Assembly: GCF_003797775.2 (NCBI RefSeq)
Contig: NZ_CP060725.1
Coordinates: 3,528,001 to 3,592,000 of the forward strand
Length of the DNA stretch: 64,000 nt
Direction of reading: 5' to 3'
Source: Sphingopyxis sp. OPL5
Lineage (GTDB): Bacteria; Pseudomonadota; Alphaproteobacteria; Sphingomonadales; Sphingomonadaceae
Position numbers and translations under genes: made by a program. This document shows, in pieces, positions 15,560 to 24,678 of this stretch. The notes beneath the pieces are model-generated. The model was not told the origin of the DNA, did not search any database, and worked only from the letters and a program-made list of their open reading frames with translations. Numbering within the stretch: position 1 is the stretch's first letter; the number at the start of each line of letters is the position of its first letter.

Positions 15560-16420
15560 ATGCAGAACGGCCTGTCGGTCGATGTCGAGGACTGGTTCCA
15601 GGTCGGTGCCTTTGAGCGCGTGATCGACCGCGCCGACTGGCCGGCGCTCGAATGCCGCGTCGAGGCGAATTGCGACGCGGTGCTGCAACTCTTCGCCGAG
15701 GCCGGGGTCAGCGGCACCTTCTTCACATTGGGCTGGGTCGCCGAACGCTATCCGGCGCTGATCAAACGCATCGTCGATGCGGGACACGAACTTGCGAGCC
15801 ATGGGTACGACCATCAGCGGGTGTTCGCGATGACCCCCGACGCTTTTGCGGCGGACCTGAAGAAGACGCAGGCGATCCTCGAGGATCTCGGCGGCGTGCC
15901 CGTGCGCGGCTATCGTGCGCCGAGTTTCTCGGTCGACCAGCGCACCCCCTGGGCGCATCCGATCCTCGCCGAGCAGGGCTATGCCTATTCGTCGAGTGTC
16001 GCGCCCGTCGTGCACGACCATTATGGCTGGCCCGCCAGCCCGCGCCACGCCTGGCGCCCGGTCGCGGACAGCGATCTGGTCGAATGGCCGGTCACCACCG
16101 CGCGCTTCGCCGGGCGCACGCTTGCGGCCGGGGGGGGCGGCTTCATGCGCCTGCTTCCCTATGGCTTCACCCGCTGGGCGATCGCGCGCATGAACGCCGA
16201 AGGGCATCCCGCTATCCTCTATTTCCACCCGTGGGAGATCGACCCCGGCCAGCCGCGCGTCGCCGATGCGCCGCTGAAATCGAAGATCCGCCATTACAGC
16301 GGTCTCTCGGCGATGGCGGGCAAGCTCAAGAAACTGCTCGACGATTTTGAATGGACGCGCGCCGACGCTTTGCTGCCCGCGCAACAGGGCCGCGCGGTGC
16401 CGTGGCAGCAGGCGGCATGA
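15560..16420 (+). CDS. XrtA system polysaccharide deacetylase (NodB family)
   Basis: 286 residues. NodB motif 1 is SVDVEDWFQ (Asp8/Asp11 region), motif 2 is HELASHGYDH with the metal His81 and His85, motif 3 is GYRAPSFS, and a late motif has ILYFHPWEID. These match the TIGR03006 deacetylase of XrtA loci. It likely removes N-acetyl groups from amino sugars of the exopolysaccharide in a metal-dependent way. There is no signal peptide, so action may be cytoplasmic or membrane-proximal. The start follows a GTGAGGG site, and the stop overlaps the FemAB gene by ATGA. Confidence 0.93.
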   Translation: MQNGLSVDVEDWFQVGAFERVIDRADWPALECRVEANCDAVLQLFAEAGVSGTFFTLGWVAERYPALIKRIVDAGHELASHGYDHQRVFAMTPDAFAADLKKTQAILEDLGGVPVRGYRAPSFSVDQRTPWAHPILAEQGYAYSSSVAPVVHDHYGWPASPRHAWRPVADSDLVEWPVTTARFAGRTLAAGGGGFMRLLPYGFTRWAIARMNAEGHPAILYFHPWEIDPGQPRVADAPLKSKIRHYSGLSAMAGKLKKLLDDFEWTRADALLPAQQGRAVPWQQAA

Positions 16421-17463
16421 ACGCGCCGCTGCATCCGGTCGCCGCGCCGCTCTCCGACGACGCGGCGTGGGACGCCTATGTCGCCGCGCACCCCGACGCG
16501 ACGCCCTTTCACACGCGCGCCTGGTGCGAGGCGATCACGAGGGCGACGGGGCACAAGCATCATCTGATCGCGCAGCGCGATGCGGCGGGGCAGATCGTGG
16601 GCATCCTGCCGCTGCACCATGTCCGCTCGCCGCTGTTCGGGCAGGCGCTTGTCGCCAGCGGCTTTGCGGTTGGCGGCGGCCTGCTCGCCGACAATGCCGA
16701 CATCGCTGCGGTATTGGCCGACGCTGCGATCGACCTCGCCGGCTCGCTCGGCGTCCCGTCGATCGAATTGCGGGGTGGTTCGTTGCCAGAGGGATGGCCT
16801 ATCGAGGAGGGTGTCTACGCCGGCTTCGCGCGGGACCTTGCCAGCGACGAAGAGGCCGAACTCCTCGCTATCCCCCGCAAGCAACGCGCCGAGGTTCGCA
16901 AGGCGCTTGGGAGCGATCTGAAGGTCACCGTCGGCACCGACGAAGCCCACCGCGCCGACCACTACCGCGTCTACGCCACCAGCGTCCGCAACCTTGGCAC
17001 GCCTGTGTTCCCCAAGTCCTTGTTTTCACATGTTCTTGACGCATTCGGATCCGACGCCGACATCCTCAATGTGCGCAACGATCGTGAAGTTGTGGCCGGC
17101 GTCCTCAGCCTCTATTGGCGCGGCACCGTCATGCCCTATTGGGGCGGCGGCCTCGCCTCCGCGCGCGGCTCACGCGCCAATGAAATGATGTACTTCGCGC
17201 TGATGAACCACGCGCGTTCGAAGGGTTGCACCCGCTTCGACTTCGGCCGCTCGAAACTTGGAACCGGGCCATACAGCTACAAGAAGAATTGGGGCTTCGA
17301 GCCCGAAGCACTGACCTACGCGCGCTGGCTCGCCGAGGGTGAGACCCCGCGCGACACCAACCCGACCAGCGCCAAATACCGCCTGCAGGTCGACCTGTGG
17401 AAAAAACTCCCGCTCTGGGCCGCCAACCGCATCGGACCGCTGATCGCGCGCGGGCTGGGTTGA
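16417..17463 (+). CDS. FemAB family XrtA/PEP-CTERM system-associated protein
   Basis: 348 residues; the start is the ATG of an ATGA overlap with the deacetylase gene. The FemAB/GNAT-like fold is supported by HTRAWCEAI near residue 31, RKQRAEVRKAL in the central helix, and the conserved late segment FDFGRSKLGTGPYSYKKNWGF. FemAB proteins transfer amino acids from aminoacyl-tRNA to peptidoglycan; this branch (TIGR03019) is restricted to PEP-CTERM/XrtA loci and its donor and acceptor are unknown. It may aminoacylate the polymer or a glycoprotein. It ends in TGATG with the glycosyltransferase. Confidence 0.92.
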   Translation: MNAPLHPVAAPLSDDAAWDAYVAAHPDATPFHTRAWCEAITRATGHKHHLIAQRDAAGQIVGILPLHHVRSPLFGQALVASGFAVGGGLLADNADIAAVLADAAIDLAGSLGVPSIELRGGSLPEGWPIEEGVYAGFARDLASDEEAELLAIPRKQRAEVRKALGSDLKVTVGTDEAHRADHYRVYATSVRNLGTPVFPKSLFSHVLDAFGSDADILNVRNDREVVAGVLSLYWRGTVMPYWGGGLASARGSRANEMMYFALMNHARSKGCTRFDFGRSKLGTGPYSYKKNWGFEPEALTYARWLAEGETPRDTNPTSAKYRLQVDLWKKLPLWAANRIGPLIARGLG

Positions 17464-18668
17464 TGGCCGAAATCCTGTTCCTCGTCCACCGCGCGCCCTG
17501 GCCCCCCGACCGCGGCGATCGCATCCGCAGCTGGCATATGTTCGAGGCGCTGGCGAAGCTCGCGCCCGTCCATGTCGCCGCGCTCGCCGACAATGAAGCC
17601 GAGGCCGAGGTCGCGCGCCGCAAGATGGCGCCGCTCTGCGCGAGCCTTGCCATCGAGGTGCGCAAGGTCTCGCGCCCGCTCGCGCTGGCGCAGGCGGTGC
17701 TGCGCGGCGAGCCGGTGTCGAACCGGCTCTTCCGGAACGCCGCGCTGGCGCGCCACGTCGGCGGCCTGATCCGCCACGGCGAGATCAGCCATATCGTCGC
17801 CTTCTCGGGCCAGATGGCGCAATATCTGCCCGCCGATTTCGCCGGCCCGGTGGTCATGGATTTTGTCGACGTCGATTCGGCCAAATTCGCGACCTACGCG
17901 GCGCAGGACAAGCGTCAGCCGCTCCACTGGGTTCACGCGCGCGAGGCCGACCGGCTCGGGGCTTTTGAGGCCGCCGTGGCGGAGCGCGTCGATGCCAGCC
18001 TGTTTGTCAGCGGAGCCGAAGCGACCTTGTTCCGCACCCGCAGCGGGCTCGACGAGAGGCGCGTTCAGGCCGTCGAAAACGGCATCGACACCGACATCTT
18101 CGATCCCGCGCTGCCCTTCGCGCCGGTGGGGCAGGGCGAGGGCCCGCTCGCGGTTTTCACCGGGCAGATGGATTATCGCCCCAATATCGACGCGGTGCGC
18201 TGGTTCGCCACGGACATCCTGCCACTGATCCGGAAACATCACCCCGACGCGCGCTTCGCGATCGTCGGGCGCGCGCCGACCGACGAGGTACGGGCGCTCG
18301 CCAGCCTGCCCGGGGTGAACGTCACCGGCGAGGTTCCCGACGTGCGCCCTTGGCTCGCCGCCGCCGATACGGTGGTCGCGCCGCTGCTGCTGGCGCGCGG
18401 TATCCAGAACAAGCTGCTCGAAGCGATGGCGATGGCGCGGCCGGTGGTGGCGAGCGGTGCGGCTGCCGAAGGAATCGATGCAACGCCGGGCGAGCATATG
18501 CTCGTTGCCGACACCGCCGACGCGATGGCGGTGGCGGTGGGCACGCTGATCGACGACCGCGCGCAGGCGCAAAGGATGGGCCAGGCCGCGCGTGCGCAGA
18601 TGATCGCGCGCTATGGCTGGGACGCGCGCCTCGCGCCGCTCGGGCAATTGCTGGGGCTGGCCGCATGA
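17463..18668 (+). CDS. XrtA/PEP-CTERM system glycosyltransferase (GT4-like)
   Basis: 401 residues with a GT-B fold. The N-terminal nucleotide-free domain begins ILFLVHRAPWPPDRGDRIRS, which is the hallmark of the sugar-transferase family TIGR03087 of PEP-CTERM systems. The C-terminal donor-binding domain has FTGQMDYRPNIDAVRWF and the retaining-GT4 EX7E-like region around LARGIQNKLLEAMAMARPVV. It adds a sugar to the lipid-linked repeat unit at the inner face of the inner membrane. The start overlaps the FemAB stop by one base, and the stop overlaps the exosortase start, so the three genes are coupled. Confidence 0.93.
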   Translation: MAEILFLVHRAPWPPDRGDRIRSWHMFEALAKLAPVHVAALADNEAEAEVARRKMAPLCASLAIEVRKVSRPLALAQAVLRGEPVSNRLFRNAALARHVGGLIRHGEISHIVAFSGQMAQYLPADFAGPVVMDFVDVDSAKFATYAAQDKRQPLHWVHAREADRLGAFEAAVAERVDASLFVSGAEATLFRTRSGLDERRVQAVENGIDTDIFDPALPFAPVGQGEGPLAVFTGQMDYRPNIDAVRWFATDILPLIRKHHPDARFAIVGRAPTDEVRALASLPGVNVTGEVPDVRPWLAAADTVVAPLLLARGIQNKLLEAMAMARPVVASGAAAEGIDATPGEHMLVADTADAMAVAVGTLIDDRAQAQRMGQAARAQMIARYGWDARLAPLGQLLGLAA

Positions 18669-20182
18669 GGACGGGGGCGCTGAACCTGACGCAGCCGAAA
18701 AGCTGGACGCGCTGGCAATCGCATCTGATCGCGCTGACCGGGCTTTCGCTCGCGATCCTTGCGCTCTTCCACCGCGACACCGCCGATATCGCGGGCATCT
18801 GGTGGCATAGCTCGACCTTCACCCATTGCCTGTTGATGGTGCCGATGATCGGCTGGCTGGTGTCGCAGCGTGCCGCGCTGCTCCGCCCGCTGACGCCCGT
18901 TTACTGGTGGCCCGCGCTGATCTGGATCGCGGGCGCGGGGCTGGTGTGGCTCGTCGGCGAGGCGGCGGGGGTCGGGCTGTTCCGGCAAATCGGGCTGGTA
19001 CTGATGCTGCAAGGGGCGGTCGCGGCGACGCTCGGCGAGAAACTGGTGCGCGGGCTGCTCTTTCCGCTTGCCTATGCGCTGTTGCTGGTGCCGTTTGGCG
19101 AGGAACTGGTGCCGCTGCTCCAGACGCTCACCGCGCATATCAGCATCGTTCTGCTCCATCTGGTGGGGCTCGACGCGCAGATGGAGGGGGTGTTCATCAC
19201 CACCCGCGCGGGCTTCTTCGAGGTCGCCGAGGAATGTTCGGGGATCAGTTTCCTGATCGCGATGTTCGCTTACGCGGTGTTCGCGGCGCATCTGTGTTTT
19301 CGCAGTTGGACGCGGCGGATCGTCTTTGTCGCGGGCGCGCTCGCGACGACGATCCTCGCCAATGCGCTGCGCGCCTGGGGCACGATGGTCGCCGCCGAGA
19401 TCTGGGGTGTCGAGGCGGCGGGCGGGATCGACCATATCTTTTACGGCTGGATCTTCTTCGGCGTGGTGATCGCGCTGGTGATGCTGGTGGCGCGGCGCTG
19501 GTTCGATCGGCCGGCCAATGATGTCGCGATCGATGGGAACGGGCTTGAAGGCGTGCCGCTTTTTGCGGGGCGTGCGAAAGCCGTGCTCCCCGGGGCGCTC
19601 TTCATACCGCTGCTATTCATGGCTTGGGCGACACTGATCGGTGGGCGTTCGGCTCCCTTGGCCCCAACGATGGCTGTGGCAACACCAGCCGGGTGGACTG
19701 CGCTGAGGGAAACGAGTCCGCTTTGGCTGCCGCGTTTCGATGGAGCGGACCGATATCTCACTCGCTATTTCTTCAATGCGAAAGGCCACCTCGTCACCGT
19801 TGCCATTGGCGGGTACGAGCGGCAAGCCGAGGGACGCGAGGTCGCTGCTTATGGGCAGGGCGCGATCGACCCTGACAGCAAATGGGCTTGGAGCGCATCG
19901 CTCCCGTCGATCGATGGAGGCAAGACAGAAAGGTTGCTGCACCCCGGCCCTTGGCTGCGCGACGCCACCACCTGGTATGTCGTCAATGGGACGGCCACAG
20001 GCAGTCCGCGTGGTGCGAAGCTCGCGGGCCTCAAGGCGCGGCTGCTCGGTGGCGATCCCCGAGCCCTATCGCTGATCGTCTCGGCTGAGGAGGGGCGGGG
20101 CGGGACGAAAGCGATCGCCGATTTCGTTTCCGCGTCGGGCGGAGCGCAGGCGATGGCTGACCGCGCGCTCAAACTGCGCTAG
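18665..20182 (+). CDS. xrtA: Exosortase A fused to EpsI domain
   Basis: 505 residues. Residues about 1-290 are a polytopic membrane domain (some eight helices) carrying the exosortase triad: Cys191 in EECSGISF, Arg236 in NALRAWG and His257 in IDHIFYGW. This is the membrane transpeptidase that cleaves PEP-CTERM sorting tails. Residues about 310-505 are a soluble EpsI domain (GWTALRETSPLWLPRFDGADRY region), which in some genomes is a separate protein. The fused form is known for XrtA. The ATG lies in an ATGA overlap with the glycosyltransferase. The EpsI half is encoded with slightly lower GC than the membrane half. Confidence 0.94.
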   Translation: MRTGALNLTQPKSWTRWQSHLIALTGLSLAILALFHRDTADIAGIWWHSSTFTHCLLMVPMIGWLVSQRAALLRPLTPVYWWPALIWIAGAGLVWLVGEAAGVGLFRQIGLVLMLQGAVAATLGEKLVRGLLFPLAYALLLVPFGEELVPLLQTLTAHISIVLLHLVGLDAQMEGVFITTRAGFFEVAEECSGISFLIAMFAYAVFAAHLCFRSWTRRIVFVAGALATTILANALRAWGTMVAAEIWGVEAAGGIDHIFYGWIFFGVVIALVMLVARRWFDRPANDVAIDGNGLEGVPLFAGRAKAVLPGALFIPLLFMAWATLIGGRSAPLAPTMAVATPAGWTALRETSPLWLPRFDGADRYLTRYFFNAKGHLVTVAIGGYERQAEGREVAAYGQGAIDPDSKWAWSASLPSIDGGKTERLLHPGPWLRDATTWYVVNGTATGSPRGAKLAGLKARLLGGDPRALSLIVSAEEGRGGTKAIADFVSASGGAQAMADRALKLR

Positions 20183-20195
20183 AGCCCCACCGAAT

Positions 20196-22091
20196 ATGTG
20201 CGGGATCGCGGGCCTTTATCATCTGGACACGGCAAAGCCGGTCGATCCGGCGCGGCTGCGCGCGATGCTCCATCCCATGAGCCATCGCGGCCCCGACGGC
20301 ACCGGTGTGTGGACCGCGCCGGGCGTCGGTCTCGGCCATCTGCGTCTCTCGATCATCGACATCGCCGGCAGCCCGCAGCCGATGGCGAGCGACGACGAGG
20401 CGGTGACGCTCAGTTACAACGGCGAAATCTATAATTTCCGCGAACTGCGCGCCGAACTGGAGGAGCGTGGGCACCGCTTCCGCACCAGCGGCGATACCGA
20501 AGTCATCATCGCGGCGTGGAGGCAATGGGGCGTCGAGTGCTTGTCGCGGCTCAACGGCATGTTCGCCTTTGCGCTCCATGATCACCAGCGCGGCTGCCTG
20601 TTCCTCGCGCGCGATCGGTTGGGGGTGAAGCCGCTCCATCATGCGCGGTTGTCGGACGGGTCGCTGGCGTTCGCGTCCGAGCTCAAGGGGCTGCTGCGGC
20701 ACCCGCTGCTGCGGCAGGATGCGAACCTGTCGGCGATCGAGGATTTCCTCGCGCTCGGTTACGTCCCCGACGACAATTGCATCGTCGCGGGGGTGCAGAA
20801 ATTGCCCGCGGGCCATTATCTGCTGCTCGAACGCGGCAAGCCGGTGCCCGCGCCGACCTGCTGGTGGGCGCCCGATTTCTCGAAACGCATCCGCGCGAGC
20901 GAGGGCGAGGCGGCCGAGCATCTGACGCACCTGACGCGCGCCGCGGTGACCGACCGCATGGTGTCCGACGTACCGCTCGGCGCCTTCCTGTCGGGCGGGG
21001 TCGACTCGAGCGCGGTCGTCGCGCTGATGGCCGAGGCGAGCAGCAAGGCGGTCAAGACCTGCACGATCGGCTTCGACCAGGCGGCGCTCGACGAGACCGC
21101 CTATGCGCAGGCGATCGCCGAGCGTTTCGCGACCGATCATCGGACACGCACCGTCGCGGCGGCCGATTTCGGGCTGGTCGATACGATCGCCGACATGTTC
21201 GACGAGCCGTTCGCCGATGCGAGCGCGCTGCCGACCTACCGCGTGTGCGAACTGGCGCGCGAAGAGGTCACCGTCGCGCTATCGGGCGACGGCGCCGACG
21301 AGGCGTTTGCTGGTTATCGCCGGCTGGTGTTCCAGCATCAGGAAGAGAAACTCCGCGGGCTGATCCCCGGCGTGCTGCGCCGCCATGTCCTCGGCCCGTT
21401 GGCGAAGGTCTGGCCGCAAATGGACTGGGCGCCGCGCCCGTTGCGTGCGCGCGCAACGCTTGCCAGCCTGTCGAAGAGCGGCGCGGAGGGTTATGCCGAG
21501 GCGGTCGGGGTGACCGGCCCCGACCAGCGCGCGCGGCTATTCAACGATGCCGCGAAAAACGCGCTTGGCGATCATGTCGCCGAGGCGCGCTACTGGCAGG
21601 CGATGGCCGATGCGCCCGCGCGCGAGCCGCTCGACCGTGCGCAATATGCCGATCTGAAGATCTGGTTGCCCGGCGACATTTTGACCAAGACCGACCGGAT
21701 GAGCATGGCGGTGAGCCTGGAGGCGCGCGAGCCGTTGCTCGACTATCGTCTGGTCGAATTTGCCGCGAGCCTGCCGGCGTCGATGCGGGTGAAGGGCGGC
21801 ACCGGTAAGGCGATCTTGAAGCAGGCGATGGAACGCTATCTGCCGCACGACATCCTCTATCGCCCCAAGATGGGGTTTGTGACCCCGGTCTCGCACTGGT
21901 TCCGCGGGCCGCTGGTCGAGCAGGCGCGGGCGCTTGCGACCTCGTCCACCCTCGCGCGGTCGGGCTGGTTCGACATGGCCGAGATCGAACGCATCGTCTC
22001 CGCGCACCAGAGCGGACGGCGCGATCACGGGCGGCTGATTTGGCAATTCTTCATGCTGGAAAAGTCGCTGGCGAAATTGTTCGGGATTTGA
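20196..22091 (+). CDS. XrtA/PEP-CTERM system amidotransferase (asparagine-synthase-like)
   Basis: 631 residues. The N-terminal class II glutaminase domain starts MCGIAGLYHLD, with Cys2 the nucleophile once the Met is removed. The synthetase domain has the pyrophosphate loop LSGGVDSSAVVALM. The family (TIGR03108) is the AsnB-like protein of exosortase loci and probably amidates uronic acids or a peptide in the polymer rather than making asparagine. It follows xrtA by 13 bp with only a weak ribosome binding site. It is the last clear member of the operon; a perfect palindrome lies downstream. Confidence 0.93.
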   Translation: MCGIAGLYHLDTAKPVDPARLRAMLHPMSHRGPDGTGVWTAPGVGLGHLRLSIIDIAGSPQPMASDDEAVTLSYNGEIYNFRELRAELEERGHRFRTSGDTEVIIAAWRQWGVECLSRLNGMFAFALHDHQRGCLFLARDRLGVKPLHHARLSDGSLAFASELKGLLRHPLLRQDANLSAIEDFLALGYVPDDNCIVAGVQKLPAGHYLLLERGKPVPAPTCWWAPDFSKRIRASEGEAAEHLTHLTRAAVTDRMVSDVPLGAFLSGGVDSSAVVALMAEASSKAVKTCTIGFDQAALDETAYAQAIAERFATDHRTRTVAAADFGLVDTIADMFDEPFADASALPTYRVCELAREEVTVALSGDGADEAFAGYRRLVFQHQEEKLRGLIPGVLRRHVLGPLAKVWPQMDWAPRPLRARATLASLSKSGAEGYAEAVGVTGPDQRARLFNDAAKNALGDHVAEARYWQAMADAPAREPLDRAQYADLKIWLPGDILTKTDRMSMAVSLEAREPLLDYRLVEFAASLPASMRVKGGTGKAILKQAMERYLPHDILYRPKMGFVTPVSHWFRGPLVEQARALATSSTLARSGWFDMAEIERIVSAHQSGRRDHGRLIWQFFMLEKSLAKLFGI

Positions 22092-22140
22092 GGTGCGACG
22101 ACGGTCCGCTTGCGGATGATTTCTAGACCATCCTCTATTT

Positions 22141-22219
22141 CCGTTTGTGTCGAGCGAAGTCGAGACACGCGAAGGCCGGCGCTCCCCAAGCGTGTCTCGA
22201 CTTCGCTCGACACAAACGG
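22141..22219. repeat. Perfect 30-bp inverted repeat
   Basis: Arms 22141-22170 and 22190-22219 are exact reverse complements (30/30) around 19 bp. The core is GTGTCGAGCGAAGTCGAGAC, a repeat type widespread in sphingomonads. It separates the amidotransferase gene from the next GNAT gene and could form a strong RNA hairpin without a T-run. Confidence 0.93.
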
Positions 22220-22317
22220 GATCTATAGCGCAGCTTATCCTCTACCGCCTGAAACCGGTCGCTCCGCTTATCCTTCCAGCCACCTCATCTTAACCCCTCG
22301 CTGCTAGCCTGCCCGCA

Positions 22318-23523
22318 ATGACGGTTTACCCCGCCTTTCCGGTCGACGGCGCCCCGATGCCCGCCAGCGCTACGCCGCTGACGGTGCGCGTCGTTGATCC
22401 GCTGGCGCTGTCTCCGGCGCTTGCGGTCGCGTGGGACGCGGTTGCGGCCGAGGCGAGCGAGCCGAACCCCTTTGCCGAACGCTGGTGCCTGCAGTCGGCG
22501 CTGCACCTGCTCGATCCCGAGCGGCTGACGCGGCTCGTCATGGTTCGCGACGGCGCCGACGGGCCGGTAATCGGCGTCATGCCGCTGGCGCCCGCCAGTC
22601 ATTATGGCCGCCTTCCGTTTCGCCATGTCACGGGTTGGGCACATCCCAATCATTTTCATGGCGCCCCGCTGGTCCGCGCGGGGTTCGAGAGCCTCTTCTG
22701 GTCGATCCTGCTCGGCTGGTGCGACGCCGCGCGCTGGGCGAAGACGCTGGTCCATATGCCGCGACTGACCGAGGACGGGCCGCTTCACCGCGCGCTGGTC
22801 GATATCGCTCGCGGTCGCGGCGGCGAGGCTGAGATCGTCCATCGCGAAGAGCGCGCGCTGCTCGAAAGCACCCTGTCGCCCGAGGATTATTGGGACGGCG
22901 CGGTGCGCGCGAAAAAGCGCAAGGAACATCGGCGGCAGGCAAACCGGCTGGCCGAACAGGGCGCGGTCGCCTTTCGCCGCTGGTCGGCGGACGAGCCGGT
23001 CGAGCCATGGATCGATGCCTTCCTCGACCTCGAAGCGCGCGGCTGGAAGGGCCGCGCCGGATCGGCGCTCGCGAGCCATGGCGAGACCGAGGCGTGGTTC
23101 CGCGCGATCCTCGCCGGGGCCGCGGAAGCCGGGCGGCTCGACATGCGTGCGCTCGACCTCGACGGCCGGCCGCTCGCGATGCTGGTCAACTTCCTCTGCC
23201 CGCCGGGCGGCTTTTCGTTCAAGACCGCGTTCGATGAGAATTATGCGCGCTTTTCGCCCGGGGTATTGCTGCAACAGGCGAACCTCGACCTGCTCGCCGA
23301 CGACCGCGTCGACTGGATCGACAGTTGCGCCGCGCCGGGCCATCCGATGATCGACAGCGTATGGCGCGAACGCCGCGCGCTCGTCTGGATCAATGTGCCG
23401 CTGAGCGGCGCCGGCGACCGGCTGCGCTTCTCGCTGCTCACAAAAGCCGAAAGGGCGTGGCGGCGCTGGAAACGGACCGATGCCGCACCCGCCGAAACGC
23501 CCGAAGACCAGGACCAGCCATGA
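22318..23523 (+). CDS. GNAT family N-acyltransferase (CelD/BcsL-like)
   Basis: 401 residues. The architecture, an N-terminal degenerate GNAT half followed by a C-terminal acetyltransferase half with WIDAFLDLEARGWKGRAGSA and FKTAFDENYARFSPGVLL, is that of the PF13480-type CelD/FemAB-like acyltransferases often found in polysaccharide loci. No signal peptide or membrane helix is seen. The stop overlaps the cupin gene start by ATGA. It follows the XrtA operon by about 230 bp with a palindrome between, so it is probably a separate transcript. Likely acylation of a sugar or peptide; substrate unknown. Confidence 0.82.
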   Translation: MTVYPAFPVDGAPMPASATPLTVRVVDPLALSPALAVAWDAVAAEASEPNPFAERWCLQSALHLLDPERLTRLVMVRDGADGPVIGVMPLAPASHYGRLPFRHVTGWAHPNHFHGAPLVRAGFESLFWSILLGWCDAARWAKTLVHMPRLTEDGPLHRALVDIARGRGGEAEIVHREERALLESTLSPEDYWDGAVRAKKRKEHRRQANRLAEQGAVAFRRWSADEPVEPWIDAFLDLEARGWKGRAGSALASHGETEAWFRAILAGAAEAGRLDMRALDLDGRPLAMLVNFLCPPGGFSFKTAFDENYARFSPGVLLQQANLDLLADDRVDWIDSCAAPGHPMIDSVWRERRALVWINVPLSGAGDRLRFSLLTKAERAWRRWKRTDAAPAETPEDQDQP

Positions 23524-24386
23524 CCGCGCACCAAAAGATCGATAGCCGCGTCTTTCCGCCCGAGACGCTCGAAACGATGGAACGGCTTTATCCGCAACAG
23601 GCCGGATTGCTGCATCACCGGCTGCCCGACCATCCGCTCTTGTCGCTCGAAGCGCTGGCGCGGCTCGGCGAAGGCCTGCCCGCGGGGCAGGTCGAATATA
23701 ATCCGGGCGACGTGCCGATCGGCATATTGCCCGAAGATATTCCCGCCAACGGCCTGTCGATCGGCGAGACGATCCGCACCATCGACAGCAATGGCAGCTG
23801 GGCGGTGCTCAAGAATATCGAGAGCGAGGGGCCGTATCGCGACCTGCTGATGGCGTTGCTCGGCGAACTCGAACCCGTGGTGCAGCCGCGCACCGGCGCG
23901 ATGCTGACGCCGCAGGGGTTTATCTTCATCTCGTCGCCGGGGTCGATCACCCCGTTCCACTTCGACCCCGAGCATAATATCCTGCTGCAACTGCGCGGGA
24001 CCAAGGTGATGAACGTCTGGCCGGCCGGGGACGAACGCTTCGCGCACCGCCGCGAGCATGAGCGTTATCACACCGGCGGCCACCGCAATTTGCCGTGGGA
24101 GGAAGGCTATGAGGGTGGGCAGAAGGCCGTGCCGCTCGCGCCCGGCGACGCGGTTCTGATGCCCGTCATGGCGCCGCATTATGTCGCCAATGGCGACGCG
24201 CCGTCGATCTCGCTGTCGATCACCTGGCGCAGCGAATGGAGCTATCGCGAATCCGAAGCCCATGCCGCCAACGCCGCGCTGCGCCGCATGGGGCTCGACC
24301 CCGCGATGCCGCCGCGCTGGCCGAGCTACGCCTGGGCCAAGACCATCGGCTGGCGGCTCGCGCGGAAGCTGCGGCTTGTCCACTGA
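23520..24386 (+). CDS. JmjC/cupin-8-like Fe(II)/2-oxoglutarate oxygenase
   Basis: 288 residues, start at the ATG of the ATGA overlap. A cupin/JmjC core is visible: SSPGSITPFHFDPEHNILLQ contains the HxD iron pair, GTKVMNVWP follows, and APHYVANG supplies the distal His. Such bacterial proteins hydroxylate amino-acid side chains of proteins or small molecules using 2-oxoglutarate. The gene is coupled to the GNAT gene upstream and ends about 70 bp before infA. The pair may modify a peptide or exopolysaccharide component; this is inference from coupling only. Confidence 0.8.
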   Translation: MTAHQKIDSRVFPPETLETMERLYPQQAGLLHHRLPDHPLLSLEALARLGEGLPAGQVEYNPGDVPIGILPEDIPANGLSIGETIRTIDSNGSWAVLKNIESEGPYRDLLMALLGELEPVVQPRTGAMLTPQGFIFISSPGSITPFHFDPEHNILLQLRGTKVMNVWPAGDERFAHRREHERYHTGGHRNLPWEEGYEGGQKAVPLAPGDAVLMPVMAPHYVANGDAPSISLSITWRSEWSYRESEAHAANAALRRMGLDPAMPPRWPSYAWAKTIGWRLARKLRLVH

Positions 24387-24459
24387 CAGATGGCTTTCCA
24401 TCGCCGCCTTTTGCGGCTATGGGCGCGCATCCCAATTTGTTCGAGACCCTTGAGGATTG

Positions 24460-24678
24460 ATGGCGAAAGAAGAACTTCTGGAAATGCGCGGCCAGGTGGT
24501 CGAACTGCTTCCCAACGCGATGTTTCGCGTCAAACTGGAAAACGATCACGAGATTCTCGGCCACACGGCCGGCAAGATGCGCAAGAATCGCATCCGCGTG
24601 CTCGTCGGTGACGAGGTTCTCGTCGAACTGACCCCCTATGACCTGACCAAGGGTCGGATCACCTATCGCTTCAAGTGA
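24460..24678 (+). CDS. infA: Translation initiation factor IF-1
   Basis: 72 residues, the normal size, with an S1-like OB fold: [39 protein letters not shown] and [17 protein letters not shown] closely follow E. coli IF-1. The ATG at 24460 is preceded by a GAGGA site; an overlapping TTG one codon earlier is ignored. IF-1 occupies the ribosomal A site during initiation. The stop overlaps the maf start by GTGA, giving the infA-maf-RNase-yacG order usual in alphaproteobacteria. Confidence 0.97.
   Translation: MAKEELLEMRGQVVELLPNAMFRVKLENDHEILGHTAGKMRKNRIRVLVGDEVLVELTPYDLTKGRITYRFK

Noticed and set aside
13712..16384. Open frame of 890 codons antisense to the ATPase and deacetylase genes
   Set aside because: The Gly/Phe/Arg-rich translation mirrors the Ala/Pro/Glu-coding strand; both sense genes have domains and good starts.
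22092..22317. Small frames in the gap after the amidotransferase gene
   Set aside because: They are encoded by the two arms of the palindrome and have no ribosome binding site or conserved sequence.
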